The notes under the pieces: model-generated | The model's database searches: none | What the model was told of the DNA's origin: nothing | Seen by the model: the letters and a program-made list of their open reading frames with translations, nothing else | Made by a program: the position numbers and the translations under genes | DNA from: CAYTEO01 sp964436825 | Lineage (GTDB): Bacteria > Krumholzibacteriota > Krumholzibacteriia > LZORAL124-64-63 | Length of the DNA stretch: 64,000 nt | Assembly: GCA_964436825.1 (NCBI GenBank) | Contig: CAYTEO010000008.1 | Span: 1-64,000, forward strand | Reading direction: 5' to 3' | Part shown: in pieces, positions 53,701-61,497 of the stretch | Position numbering within the stretch: the stretch's first letter is position 1 | Layout: each line of letters begins with the position of its first letter

Positions 53701-53821
53701 GCACGTCGTCGTCTGGGACGGCACGAACGATCACGGCGCCTCGGTGGCTTCCGGTGTCTACTTCTACGAGACCCGGACGGCCGACAAGGTCGCCATCCAG
53801 AAGATGGCTCTGGTGAAGTAG
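50738..53821 (+). CDS. Large secreted protein with immune-inhibitor-A-like and type A sorting domains
   Basis: 1027 aa with a signal peptide (LTLVWMALLLIAGAAFA). The first half contains jelly-roll/MAM-like segments (GWTGHDLTAHTESKWHID; VTLTCVLNYDNEPGYDYLVLRAEI), repeated in the style of immune-inhibitor-A accessory domains; no HExxH is seen. A central Rossmann-like segment (about 665-870: PSILFWNDFANRGGENEWLGAL, YSSMLYSVGDLSAMTLAI, GHNLFATGDGLAYDM) looks like a ThuA/GATase-type fold. The C-terminal 85 residues form a FlgD-like type A domain (NYPNPFNPQTKIEYSLP...SGVYFYETRT). Codons ending in T (GGT, CGT, GCT) are more frequent than in neighbours, and with the strong promoter this suggests very high expression. 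It is probably a major surface or extracellular protein. Confidence 0.85.
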   Translation: MRKLTLVWMALLLIAGAAFATSGNQIQGYNIVDGRYDGVLTSSGAMTKAVGDTIYLIGGPDRQDGKFQNDLNPTLPDPEGWTGHDLTAHTESKWHIDTYNAALLDPNFTPNHAMWCGEYMAQDCGTGDFGGYANGYEEYLDWVGTVADPGLPTNVTLTCVLNYDNEPGYDYLVLRAEIAGVMSLVDYWNGSNIDEFGNFVPVNVTENISYAAGEYANGNEVHLRFIGQSDSGWSDDDCYWPTMGLAQIDNIQVSGDNGLVGTFDDFESGMVNSNWFIAFPPFVGDFAQVWSGLGDLDPCAENRSPQFAFIDDGVVVPCTGPSYGTTWTYGPNAYIVNTTGGCGGTGMHINNEIWSPALEWPAPGANGPYVGALYSFDVYRHFPLTSANDPGTFYVWHVNSSTDGGNTWTGWADRNYVYYGGPDYIRVVQDVTDLITPGATHVQLALGVYELGWVWGFDGDDGTPAPYFDNVAFAVYAYTGPGISTRELELAQDNFPEIGVIDMTNLGANSIRFDMANDIHTGDDLIIDPGDSITFFVTPVRPGSVLNGRPVLHYRMKNNPLFDPYRTAGLPFEGDVLGDTVRTSAGAVVPDRFSFDLPDTGFFFPGDIIHYYIYAEDNVAGDIQASTLPSDLSGFGVFPGDPGYIPLQWSSAYTVHGLPTIIDAAGTQPSILFWNDFANRGGENEWLGALNALGYVEGVDYDIYYTNAPSSGVSNGLGSRATLAQISGYSSMLYSVGDLSAMTLAIADTFSDKSNDIALVDAWLQDGHNLFATGDGLAYDMTQKGADGANFLTNWLGAQFISEDVAPLIGGQQAPMVLPISGNRVGFTQSFIAYGSCPNFHQFDAVEVSAGNPNAVKIAEWADPTGAGGAYSYAAGLNVESMGSKVVYFPVGFTYWYTPGKTDAANSARTQALSEVLIYFQELPSGSGTGAGDTPSQPFYARNYPNPFNPQTKIEYSLPRAGHVSIKIYNVKGELVRTLVDANQDAGAHVVVWDGTNDHGASVASGVYFYETRTADKVAIQKMALVK

Positions 53822-53842
53822 TTCACCGGGTCCTCCGATGGG

Positions 53843-53875
53843 GAGGGGCGGTCCTCCGGGGCCGTCCCTCTTTTT
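53843..53875 (+). terminator. Rho-independent terminator of the secreted-protein gene
   Basis: Stem GAGGGGCGG (53843-53851) and CCGTCCCTC (53862-53870), nine pairs with one G-U, followed by TTTTTCTTT. It ends transcription 22 bp after the stop codon. Confidence 0.85.
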
Positions 53876-53909
53876 CTTTGCAGATCGCGTTCCGCCCGAC
53901 ACAACCAAG

Positions 53910-53939
53910 TTGACACCCTTGCAAGGCGATCCCTATATT
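53910..53939 (+). promoter_or_regulatory. Sigma-70 promoter of the lipoprotein cluster
   Basis: TTGACA (53910-53915), 18-nt spacer, TATATT (53934-53939). Predicted start near 53946; leader about 124 nt to the ATG at 54070. It probably drives the two lipoprotein genes and perhaps the propeller gene. Confidence 0.75.
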
Positions 53940-54069
53940 TGACAGGCGATCCAGCGGAGACCCCACACGCAGGACGGACCTGGTCGACAGGGCTGCCGTG
54001 CCCACGTCGCGGGCGGGCGCGGGTGTCACCTCCCACCCGGGACGAGTTGCAGGAAAGGCGTATCCCACG

Positions 54070-56418
54070 ATGCTGATGCGAACAAGATCGTCGCTCGCTC
54101 TCGCGCTCCTGTCGTTGCTGGCCCTGATGGCCCTGCACGGCTGTCGCGCCTTCGAGCCCGAGGTGGTCATCGTCAATCATCCGCCCGAGACCTACCTGAC
54201 CGGCGCCCCCATCGAGGGGGGAGGTGGCATCTACCACTACCACCTGTTCTGGTACGGGACCGATGTGGACGGAGAGGTCACCCGTTTCGTCTGGGCCCTG
54301 ACCGACAGCTCGATCCAGGATCCCGAGACGGACGAGGACGAGGAGGACGCGCGGTTCAATCCGGCCGAGAACATCCTGACCCTCCAGATCGGGCACTGGA
54401 CGACCCGGACCGACTCGGTCTTCGACTTCGAGATCGACCAGGGCTCCATCACGAGCATCGACAAGACGTTCCACATCGTCGCCGTCGACGACCGGGGCGA
54501 TTTCGACAAGACCCCCGCCCGTCTCTACTTCCTGAGCAACGCCATCGGTCGGCCTTTCCTGGAGTTCTTCAGCGATACCCTGCAGACCCCCGAGACCGCG
54601 TTCGCCGACTACGACACGATCGGCTACGGTCGTCCCTTCGTCCTCTCCTGGCGGGGGTCGACGCCCAACATCACCAACTACGCGCCGGAACTGCTGGCGC
54701 AGCGTGACACCGTCCCGCCCTACGACGACGGTCTGTTCGGGTTCAAGTACCGCCTGCCCACCGACGTCTCCTGCAACGAGGCCGCCGAGGACTGCTGGTC
54801 GCCGCGCCGGTTCGACCCGGAGCAGAACCGGGAGATCTCCTTCTTCGGGGATGGCAACTGGCTGGAGTTCCACAACGACGAGAGCGGCCTGGACGTCTTC
54901 CACCGGCGACTGGTCAGCGGCGTCCATACCCTGCTGGTCAACACGATCGACGTGGCGGGCGTGGAGCTGCAGCGGAAGGACCAGGCCCTCAACTTCGTCG
55001 TCAACTACGACCCCGACACCAGGTTGCTGCGGGGGGAGACCGATCCGTTCTACCCCGACGACCCGAACGTCTACCCCTACTACAAGGTCTACAGGCCCGA
55101 CGGGACGGTGGAAACCCACACCTTCGCCGAGGAGGACACTGTTCCCCACCGGGCCGTCGCCGTCTTCAAGGCCATCGGCTGGGACGATCCCAGGGACATC
55201 CGCCTGTCGGACATCCCCGGCGAGGAGCCTCCCGGCTACGGTGTCCGGTTCCAGGGGCGCTTCGACGCCGTGGGTCGTTACCTGGGCGGCGCCAACTCCC
55301 TGTTCCGGTTCAGCAGCACCTTCAGCTCGCTCAGCCGCAGCGTCTGGGACGACTACGACTACTCACCCGACCACTTCGTCGGCAGCTCGGACACGCTGAG
55401 CTTCATCGTCGGCCCCTTCGACTACACCTACATCATGCGGAGCGAGGACGAGCTGGGGCGGCGTGACGGCACTCCCGACATGTTCCACTTCTACGGGAAC
55501 CGGCCGCCGCACGTGAACGGCGTCGTCGTCAGCACGGACACGCTGGAGGTCGAGTACATCGCCCAGCCCACCGACACCGGGATCGATACGCTCTACTGCA
55601 CGATCGGGACACCGCCTGCCGGACATCCCGACTGGGTGGAGTTGCCCGTCTACAGCAACTTCACGACGATCTGGTACGACCCCGTGGCCAGCGCCGTCTT
55701 CTTCGACGAGCCCGCGTCGACCGTGGGCCTGGAACAGGAATTCGGTCGGATGTACCTGTACGAGGTGCGGATCCACGCCGACGACGACGAGCAGGAACAG
55801 CTCTTCATCCCGCGCACGGCCGCCGGTCAGCCCACCTACGGCAACCCGCGGGACCGGCTCATGTCCTGTCGCTACGAGATCGTCTCCGAGCGGGACCCGC
55901 TCAACGCCATCAAGGATGGCAACGGCGCCGACGACCTGGCCCAGGTCACCTACCGGCTCCATGCCGCTCCCGCGCTGATGGACTCGACCTACGACGACAA
56001 CGGCGTCTGGCACCTGCGCGTGCGGGTCTTCGTCCCCATCGCCCTGCTCAGCGGCGGTCCGGATTCCTACCTGGCCACCCTGCGCAGCAGCCACCCGGAC
56101 TGGAGCGAGAACAAGGTCCAGAGGGCCTTCTCGCTGTTGACCGGCCAGCTGGGGGCGTGCACGGTCACGGTCATCCCGCGGGACGCCTCCATCGAGGACA
56201 TCAACCCGGACCACTGCGCCTACGTCTACTACGACGGGACGCGGGCGCCTGCCGAGCACAGCGAATCGTGCAGCGACCAGTTGCCCGACGTGACCGATCG
56301 TCTGAAGTACCGGTTCTTCTACGCCGAAGGGGAACCCTATCGGAAATACTTCGACATCCGGATGGTCTACACGGCCGACGGCCAGACCCAGATCTTCCCG
56401 CCCCTGCCGTCTCGCTGA
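54070..56418 (+). CDS. Large lipoprotein with Ig-like domains (paralogue A)
   Basis: 782 aa from the ATG at 54070, or 780 from 54076. The signal peptide ends in the lipobox LMALHGC. An N-terminal domain (about 35-165: HPPETYLTGAPIEG, HLFWYGTDVDGEVTRFVWALTD, VAVDDRGDFDKTPARLYF) is shared with the next gene. The rest is beta-rich with repeated DDRG-like and Asp/Tyr-rich elements and no enzyme motif. The C-terminal region does not show a clear sorting domain. Function unknown; probably lipid-anchored at the outer membrane. Sugar or protein binding is possible but unproven. Confidence 0.8.
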   Translation: MLMRTRSSLALALLSLLALMALHGCRAFEPEVVIVNHPPETYLTGAPIEGGGGIYHYHLFWYGTDVDGEVTRFVWALTDSSIQDPETDEDEEDARFNPAENILTLQIGHWTTRTDSVFDFEIDQGSITSIDKTFHIVAVDDRGDFDKTPARLYFLSNAIGRPFLEFFSDTLQTPETAFADYDTIGYGRPFVLSWRGSTPNITNYAPELLAQRDTVPPYDDGLFGFKYRLPTDVSCNEAAEDCWSPRRFDPEQNREISFFGDGNWLEFHNDESGLDVFHRRLVSGVHTLLVNTIDVAGVELQRKDQALNFVVNYDPDTRLLRGETDPFYPDDPNVYPYYKVYRPDGTVETHTFAEEDTVPHRAVAVFKAIGWDDPRDIRLSDIPGEEPPGYGVRFQGRFDAVGRYLGGANSLFRFSSTFSSLSRSVWDDYDYSPDHFVGSSDTLSFIVGPFDYTYIMRSEDELGRRDGTPDMFHFYGNRPPHVNGVVVSTDTLEVEYIAQPTDTGIDTLYCTIGTPPAGHPDWVELPVYSNFTTIWYDPVASAVFFDEPASTVGLEQEFGRMYLYEVRIHADDDEQEQLFIPRTAAGQPTYGNPRDRLMSCRYEIVSERDPLNAIKDGNGADDLAQVTYRLHAAPALMDSTYDDNGVWHLRVRVFVPIALLSGGPDSYLATLRSSHPDWSENKVQRAFSLLTGQLGACTVTVIPRDASIEDINPDHCAYVYYDGTRAPAEHSESCSDQLPDVTDRLKYRFFYAEGEPYRKYFDIRMVYTADGQTQIFPPLPSR

Positions 56419-56458
56419 GGCCGGCAGGTCGCTGGACACTGAGAGAAGGAGAGTGCTC

Positions 56459-58984
56459 TTGCGGCGCAAGACGATCATGGCCACCGTGGCGCTCGGTTTG
56501 ACCGCCCTGGCGGCCGCGGCGATCTTCCCGGGCTGTACCCCCTCGACGGACATCGGGGGAGCCCCGGTCCAGAATGCCCTGCCCGATACGCGCATCACCG
56601 GCTCGCCGCCCGTGCTGCGACAGACGGACTTCACCGTCAGGTTCTTCTGGACGGGCGTGGACCCCGACGGCGAGGTCAAGGGGTTCCAGTGGAAGATCTC
56701 CTCCAACGGTCCGGACGGGATCAGCGTCTACGACACCCTGACGGTCGATCCCGCCACCGGGGACACCCTCCATCCCTGGTTCTTCACCACGACGACGGAC
56801 ACGACCTTCATCGTCACCGCCGACAGCTCCGGGTTCGCCCCGGACGAGGACGTGCCGGAGCAGGACCAGCGGTTCTACCAGCCCCATACCCTGTTCGTCC
56901 GTGCCGTCGACGACCGGGGGGCCGTCGATCCCACGCCGGCGATGCTGACCTTCACGGCCACGACGCTGGCACCGACGATCCGCCTCTCCTCGCCGCCGTC
57001 CCTGGCCACGAACTACCGCGAGGCCCAGCGGGTCCCGCCGGTCTTCACCCTGCGCTGGAGCGGGACCGATCCCGACTTCGAGCTGGGTGCCCCCACGCGG
57101 GTCCGCTACCTGCTCAAGACGGCCCAGCTCCCCGACCAGACCGGGTACATCACCAGCAAGTACCAGTACGACCGGGCCGTCGACCAGCTGATCACCTTCT
57201 CCGACCCGGGCTGGAGCGACTGGATCCCCTACGGTCAGGACGACGAGGACCGGTCCGTCACCTTCACCCGCCCCGAGCGGGATGCCCAGGGGGAGCGGAT
57301 CGCCTACCTGTTCGCCATCCAGGCCCAGGATACCGCCGGCGCGGTCAGCCTCGACCGGGGATACGCCCGGACCGTGCACAACTTCGTGATCGACAGCTCG
57401 AAGCGGCCCCTGCTCGTCGTCCGTGAACGCTTCCTGGGGACCTTCTCGGGGGTCAGCGTCATCGCCCCCTCGACGATCGACATCGCCAAGAACCAGCCTC
57501 TGCGGTTCCAGTGGTCGGGAGACGCCTCGAGCTACGGCGGTACCATCGCCGGGTACCGGTACGGCTGGGACGTCACCGAACCCGACGATCCCAACGATCC
57601 CGGCTGGCAGGTCCAGTTCGGACTCTCGGACGCCCACATGGAGGCGCCCGTCAGGACCTTCGGCTCCGGGCAGCACACCCTGCTGATCCAGTGCATCGAC
57701 AACTCGGGCCTGATGACCGAGGCCAGGATCATCCTGAGTGTCGTGCCGGTGCCGAACGTGGAAGACCAGCGCCCGTTGCTGCTCGTCGACGGGATCAAGG
57801 ACCAGCACAGCCAGGCGTGGCCCAACGAGTCGGGGACGACCGCCTACGGGAACGACGTGGAGCGGGACGCCTTCTGGATGGCGGCGCTGGCGCGCTCCGG
57901 CGGCGTGGCAGGTTTCAGCGAGGACCTCGACGTCGTCGATCTCGAATCGAACGAGACGGAACTGACCTACCGGCGCGCCGTCAACTACCGATCGCTGATC
58001 TGGACCCTCGACGCCGGCGAATCGCCCATCGTGGACACCAAGTTCCAGATGTTCAAGACCAGCATCGGCGGCCGGTCCCTCATCAGCCTGCCGTTCAACT
58101 GGCTCGCCACCTACCAGACGGACGTGGGGAACCTCTTCCTGGTGGGGCAGGGGGCTGTCGCCTCCTTCCAGCGCAATTCCCCCCAGGACCTGGCCGTCAG
58201 CTGGATGTTCCCGATCATCTTTGACAGCACGGACGATTTCAAGAACTGCGACAACCTGGGCCAGCAGCGGGCGATCGGCTACGGCATCGACCGGGATACC
58301 GACGGCAGCATGATCGTGCTGGGCCGGTTGAGCTATCCCTACGCCTCCCTCGGGCTGGCGATGCTGTCCCAGGTGACGCCGCCGTATATCTACACGGCCG
58401 GCAGCAACTGCTTCAACGTCTCCACGTTGAGGGCGCCGCGCTGCGTCGGCCTGAAGGCCGTCGTCCTGGACCAGGATTTCAAGGCCCGGCACGTCAGCCT
58501 GGGCGCCATGGCCGACACGATCTTCACCTGGAGCGAGGTGGACTGGGCCGAGACGGGCGACGTCCACGACAACTGGGGCTTCGGCGGTCGTGAGGAGATG
58601 TACGATTTCAACGCTTCCGAGCGTTCCGATCCGTGGATCCCCCAGACGCTGCCCGACGGATCGCCGGCCATCGAGCCCATGTGGCGGCTCTATTCCCGCT
58701 ACGACTGGATCCTCGACGAGCACCTGCGCGACGGTGACACCGACTATCCCGATTTCGACGTCGAAAGCGTGTGCGGCACCAAGGCCATCGACGCCATGAC
58801 GGGACGGACGCGGCTCGACGGCGCTCCCGTCGGTTTCTTCACCTACAAGGCCGTGGCGACCAAGCCCGGCGGCAAGGCCGATGTCGTGTGGGGATTCGAG
58901 CCGGTCCTGTTCGACCGCGAGAAGATGATCCAGGCCATCCAGTGGGTCCTGGGTGAGCACTTCGGCCTGCCCATGGCGCCGTGA
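56459..58984 (+). CDS. Large lipoprotein with Ig-like and GATase-like domains (paralogue B), TTG start
   Basis: 841 aa from a TTG at 56459, which has AAGGAGA seven bases upstream; a GTG six bases earlier overlaps that site. The signal peptide ends in the lipobox FPGC. Residues about 25-160 repeat the paralogue A domain (PDTRITGSPP, FFWTGVDPDGEVKGFQWKISS, RAVDDRGAVDPTPAMLTF). A second Ig-like part follows, then a large C-terminal domain (about 435-840: RPLLLVDGIKDQHSQAWPNESG, DLDVVDLESNETELTYRRAVNYRSLIWTLDAGES) with an alpha/beta pattern like class I amidotransferase-related folds, but no clear catalytic Cys-His pair. Function unknown; cotranscribed with paralogue A. Confidence 0.8.
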   Translation: MRRKTIMATVALGLTALAAAAIFPGCTPSTDIGGAPVQNALPDTRITGSPPVLRQTDFTVRFFWTGVDPDGEVKGFQWKISSNGPDGISVYDTLTVDPATGDTLHPWFFTTTTDTTFIVTADSSGFAPDEDVPEQDQRFYQPHTLFVRAVDDRGAVDPTPAMLTFTATTLAPTIRLSSPPSLATNYREAQRVPPVFTLRWSGTDPDFELGAPTRVRYLLKTAQLPDQTGYITSKYQYDRAVDQLITFSDPGWSDWIPYGQDDEDRSVTFTRPERDAQGERIAYLFAIQAQDTAGAVSLDRGYARTVHNFVIDSSKRPLLVVRERFLGTFSGVSVIAPSTIDIAKNQPLRFQWSGDASSYGGTIAGYRYGWDVTEPDDPNDPGWQVQFGLSDAHMEAPVRTFGSGQHTLLIQCIDNSGLMTEARIILSVVPVPNVEDQRPLLLVDGIKDQHSQAWPNESGTTAYGNDVERDAFWMAALARSGGVAGFSEDLDVVDLESNETELTYRRAVNYRSLIWTLDAGESPIVDTKFQMFKTSIGGRSLISLPFNWLATYQTDVGNLFLVGQGAVASFQRNSPQDLAVSWMFPIIFDSTDDFKNCDNLGQQRAIGYGIDRDTDGSMIVLGRLSYPYASLGLAMLSQVTPPYIYTAGSNCFNVSTLRAPRCVGLKAVVLDQDFKARHVSLGAMADTIFTWSEVDWAETGDVHDNWGFGGREEMYDFNASERSDPWIPQTLPDGSPAIEPMWRLYSRYDWILDEHLRDGDTDYPDFDVESVCGTKAIDAMTGRTRLDGAPVGFFTYKAVATKPGGKADVVWGFEPVLFDREKMIQAIQWVLGEHFGLPMAP

Positions 58985-59036
58985 GGGACAGGGCGGTCGC
59001 AGCAACGACAGACACTGCCTGGGAAGGATGATGGTT

Positions 59037-61370
59037 GTGATCAGACAGCGACGAGTCTCCCCGGTAACGTTCGCCGTGGTCCTGCTCGGCCTGGTCGCCG
59101 CGGGTACCCCCGTCTCGGCACAGACCCCGCCCGAGGTCTGCGCCCTCGATTCCCTCTACCTGCTGTCACCCGCCGCGGATGGCATGCGTGTCACGCTCTC
59201 GCGGACGGGGCGTTTCGGCGCCGTCGTCCAGTGGGTGCCTCCCGCCGATGACATCTCCACCTGTGCCGCCCTGATCGACACGGCCGGGCTGGGAATCGCG
59301 ATGTCCGTCGAGGGCGACTACCGCGACGACTTCGACCGGATCTTCAAGTTCACGACCACCAACGGGGGCGTCGTCGGGAGTACTGTGGAGCACGGGCCCC
59401 GCTTCGACTGGGCAAACCAGAACCAGGAGCAGACAGGCCGTGTCATCGGCGCCATCAACCTGGGGAACGACGGCGGTGTCTTCGGCCTCGACGCTGCCGG
59501 ACAGTGGCAGCACTACAACGACGGCCTGCCCGCCTATCTTTCGCGTGTCGATGTCCTGGTGATGGCCGCGGCGCCCGGAGTCCCGGGCCGTCTTGCCGTC
59601 TACATCGAGGACCACCAGTCCCGGGGTGTCTGGCTGCGTCCCTCCGCCGACGAGCCGTGGCGACGGATCGCCCCCGACCTGTTCCGTGACGGGCAGCCCG
59701 TCACCGAGGCCATCACCGCGCTGGCCTTCTCGCCCGAGGATCCCCAGACCCTGGTCGTCGGCACGATCGACCGCGGCCTGTTCGTCAGCCACGACGGTGG
59801 GGAGACCTTCACCCAGCACCGAGACGACATCGAGGCCACCGGCCTGTGGGACCGCCGCCGGGTCACGGTTCTCCACTGGCGGCAAGGCGATCAGCTGCTG
59901 GTGGGGATCAACGACCTGGGACTCTACGTCTCGACCGACGGCGGCGACAGCTATCAGCCGCTGACGGGCCTGCGGGTGCCCCAGTTCTTCCCGATCGGGG
60001 GCGACCTCGTGGCTCCCGAGGTGCTCTCCCTGCTCGACCTGGGAGGGGGGAGGGTCCTGGCAGGTGTTGCCCGCTTCGGCCTCTATCAGACGACGGACGG
60101 CGGGATCAACTGGACCCGGATCTGGCGCGACCAGGACCCCGAGAACCCCGTTCCCGTCGATGTATCCGCCATTCTCGTCGACGAGACCGATCCCCAGGTG
60201 ATCTGGATGGGGACGGCGTCCCAGGGGCTCTGGCGCTCGAGCGACGGAGGGACGAGCTGGAACCTGGAGGATGTCGACGGTATCGACACAGATGCCTCGC
60301 TCCAGATCCTGGCACTGCTGAGAGATCCCGGCCAGGATCGCTACGTCGCCGTCGTCACCGGCGGGACACTGTTGAGCCGGCCCCTCGGCGGCACCGCCTG
60401 GAGCGCCGACCTGTCCGGCCCCGGCATCCAGACCCTGGTGACGGCCGCCGCCGGCAGCGTCGACGGGTTCCATCTCTGGCTGGCCACACGGGGAGGCGGG
60501 ATCTACGAACCGGGCACGCCCATCCGGCTGAGTGACACGATCATCGACGCGCAGACCGATCCCGAGTACCAGGACTTCGATTTCGGCCTGGAGCTCGTCT
60601 TCGGTCCCGGCGAGATCGCCCTCGATCCCGCTACACAGGACCGCAGCTTCTCGCTGGTCATGCAGGACTTCCAGGGCTACGCCGTCTGGCGCGCCTCGGT
60701 GGCGGATCCACACCAGATGGAGCTGATCGGCCTCTACGACAAGAACAATCCCGAGACCTGCATCGAGGGCTATTGCGGGGACGAGAGCGTCCACATCGTC
60801 CCCGGCTGCTTCCACGAGAAGCGTGCCGCCTGCTTCGATTTCAGCGATCCGGACACGGCCCGCTTCTTCGACGGCGACATCTTCGACGGGTTCGTCTACT
60901 ACTACGCGGTGACGACCTTCGACTACGGCAACACCGCCCTGGCCAATCCCCAGTCCCTGACGGCGGACATGCTCTTCTCGCCGCGTTTCCTCGGCGATGA
61001 CCTGTCACCGTTCCCGGGGGAGGGGAACATCGTCCAGTTCCGCGTCAACCTGCCCGCCGACGACGAGGCGCCGGCCGAAGAGGTCTACGTCGTCCCCAAC
61101 CCGCTGCGGCTGACCAGTTCCGGCCTGGCGACGGCGATCCGTGGCGAGGAGGTCATGTTCAAGAACCTGCCTCCCCAGTCCCATGTCCAGGTGTTCACCG
61201 TCGATGGCGACCTGATCGCCGACCTGGGGCCGGAGCGGCAGGAGGGCCGGAACATGTCGTGGATCACCCGCAACGAGGACGGCCAGCTGCTGGCCTCGGG
61301 TGTCTACATCTACAGGGTGGAGGTGTCGGGACGGGACGATTACTACGGCAAGCTGGTCATCATCCGTTGA
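59037..61370 (+). CDS. Secreted BNR/beta-propeller protein with type A-like C-terminal domain
   Basis: About 777 aa. The GTG at 59037 is nine bases from GGGAAGG; ATGs at 59028 and 59031 sit on top of that site and are less likely. Signal peptide (FAVVLLGLVAAGTPVSA). The middle carries many sortilin/BNR-type Asp-box repeats (FVSHDGGETFTQ; YVSTDGGDSYQP; YQTTDGGINWTRI; WRSSDGGTSWNLE), which build a beta-propeller as in photosystem-stability-factor and Vps10-like proteins. The last 90 residues (VYVVPNPLRLTSSG, VFTVDGDLIADLG, NEDGQLLASGVYIYRVEV, GKLVIIR) are a FlgD/type A-like sorting domain. Probably a secreted or surface-attached protein. A hairpin follows. Confidence 0.87.
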   Translation: MIRQRRVSPVTFAVVLLGLVAAGTPVSAQTPPEVCALDSLYLLSPAADGMRVTLSRTGRFGAVVQWVPPADDISTCAALIDTAGLGIAMSVEGDYRDDFDRIFKFTTTNGGVVGSTVEHGPRFDWANQNQEQTGRVIGAINLGNDGGVFGLDAAGQWQHYNDGLPAYLSRVDVLVMAAAPGVPGRLAVYIEDHQSRGVWLRPSADEPWRRIAPDLFRDGQPVTEAITALAFSPEDPQTLVVGTIDRGLFVSHDGGETFTQHRDDIEATGLWDRRRVTVLHWRQGDQLLVGINDLGLYVSTDGGDSYQPLTGLRVPQFFPIGGDLVAPEVLSLLDLGGGRVLAGVARFGLYQTTDGGINWTRIWRDQDPENPVPVDVSAILVDETDPQVIWMGTASQGLWRSSDGGTSWNLEDVDGIDTDASLQILALLRDPGQDRYVAVVTGGTLLSRPLGGTAWSADLSGPGIQTLVTAAAGSVDGFHLWLATRGGGIYEPGTPIRLSDTIIDAQTDPEYQDFDFGLELVFGPGEIALDPATQDRSFSLVMQDFQGYAVWRASVADPHQMELIGLYDKNNPETCIEGYCGDESVHIVPGCFHEKRAACFDFSDPDTARFFDGDIFDGFVYYYAVTTFDYGNTALANPQSLTADMLFSPRFLGDDLSPFPGEGNIVQFRVNLPADDEAPAEEVYVVPNPLRLTSSGLATAIRGEEVMFKNLPPQSHVQVFTVDGDLIADLGPERQEGRNMSWITRNEDGQLLASGVYIYRVEVSGRDDYYGKLVIIR

Positions 61371-61402
61371 CCGCTGGCCGCCTTCAGTCGACAATGTCAC
61401 GA

Positions 61403-61436
61403 CGTCCGGACCCCGGCTCGACTGCGGGTCCGGACG
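61403..61436 (+). terminator. Hairpin terminator after the propeller gene
   Basis: A perfect 11-bp stem CGTCCGGACCC (61403-61413) and GGGTCCGGACG (61426-61436) with a 12-nt loop, followed by ATTCGATT. The T-rich tail is weak. It lies 33 bp after the stop codon. Confidence 0.6.
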
Positions 61437-61497
61437 ATTCGATTCCCCCGCCGGGCGGTCGCGGCTGTCCGGCAGACGAGGTGCGAAAGGAGTCGGG

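Noticed and set aside
61436..61460. TTCGATTCC resembling a tRNA T-arm
   Set aside because: The flanking bases do not form the five-base stem and no acceptor, D or anticodon arms can be found.
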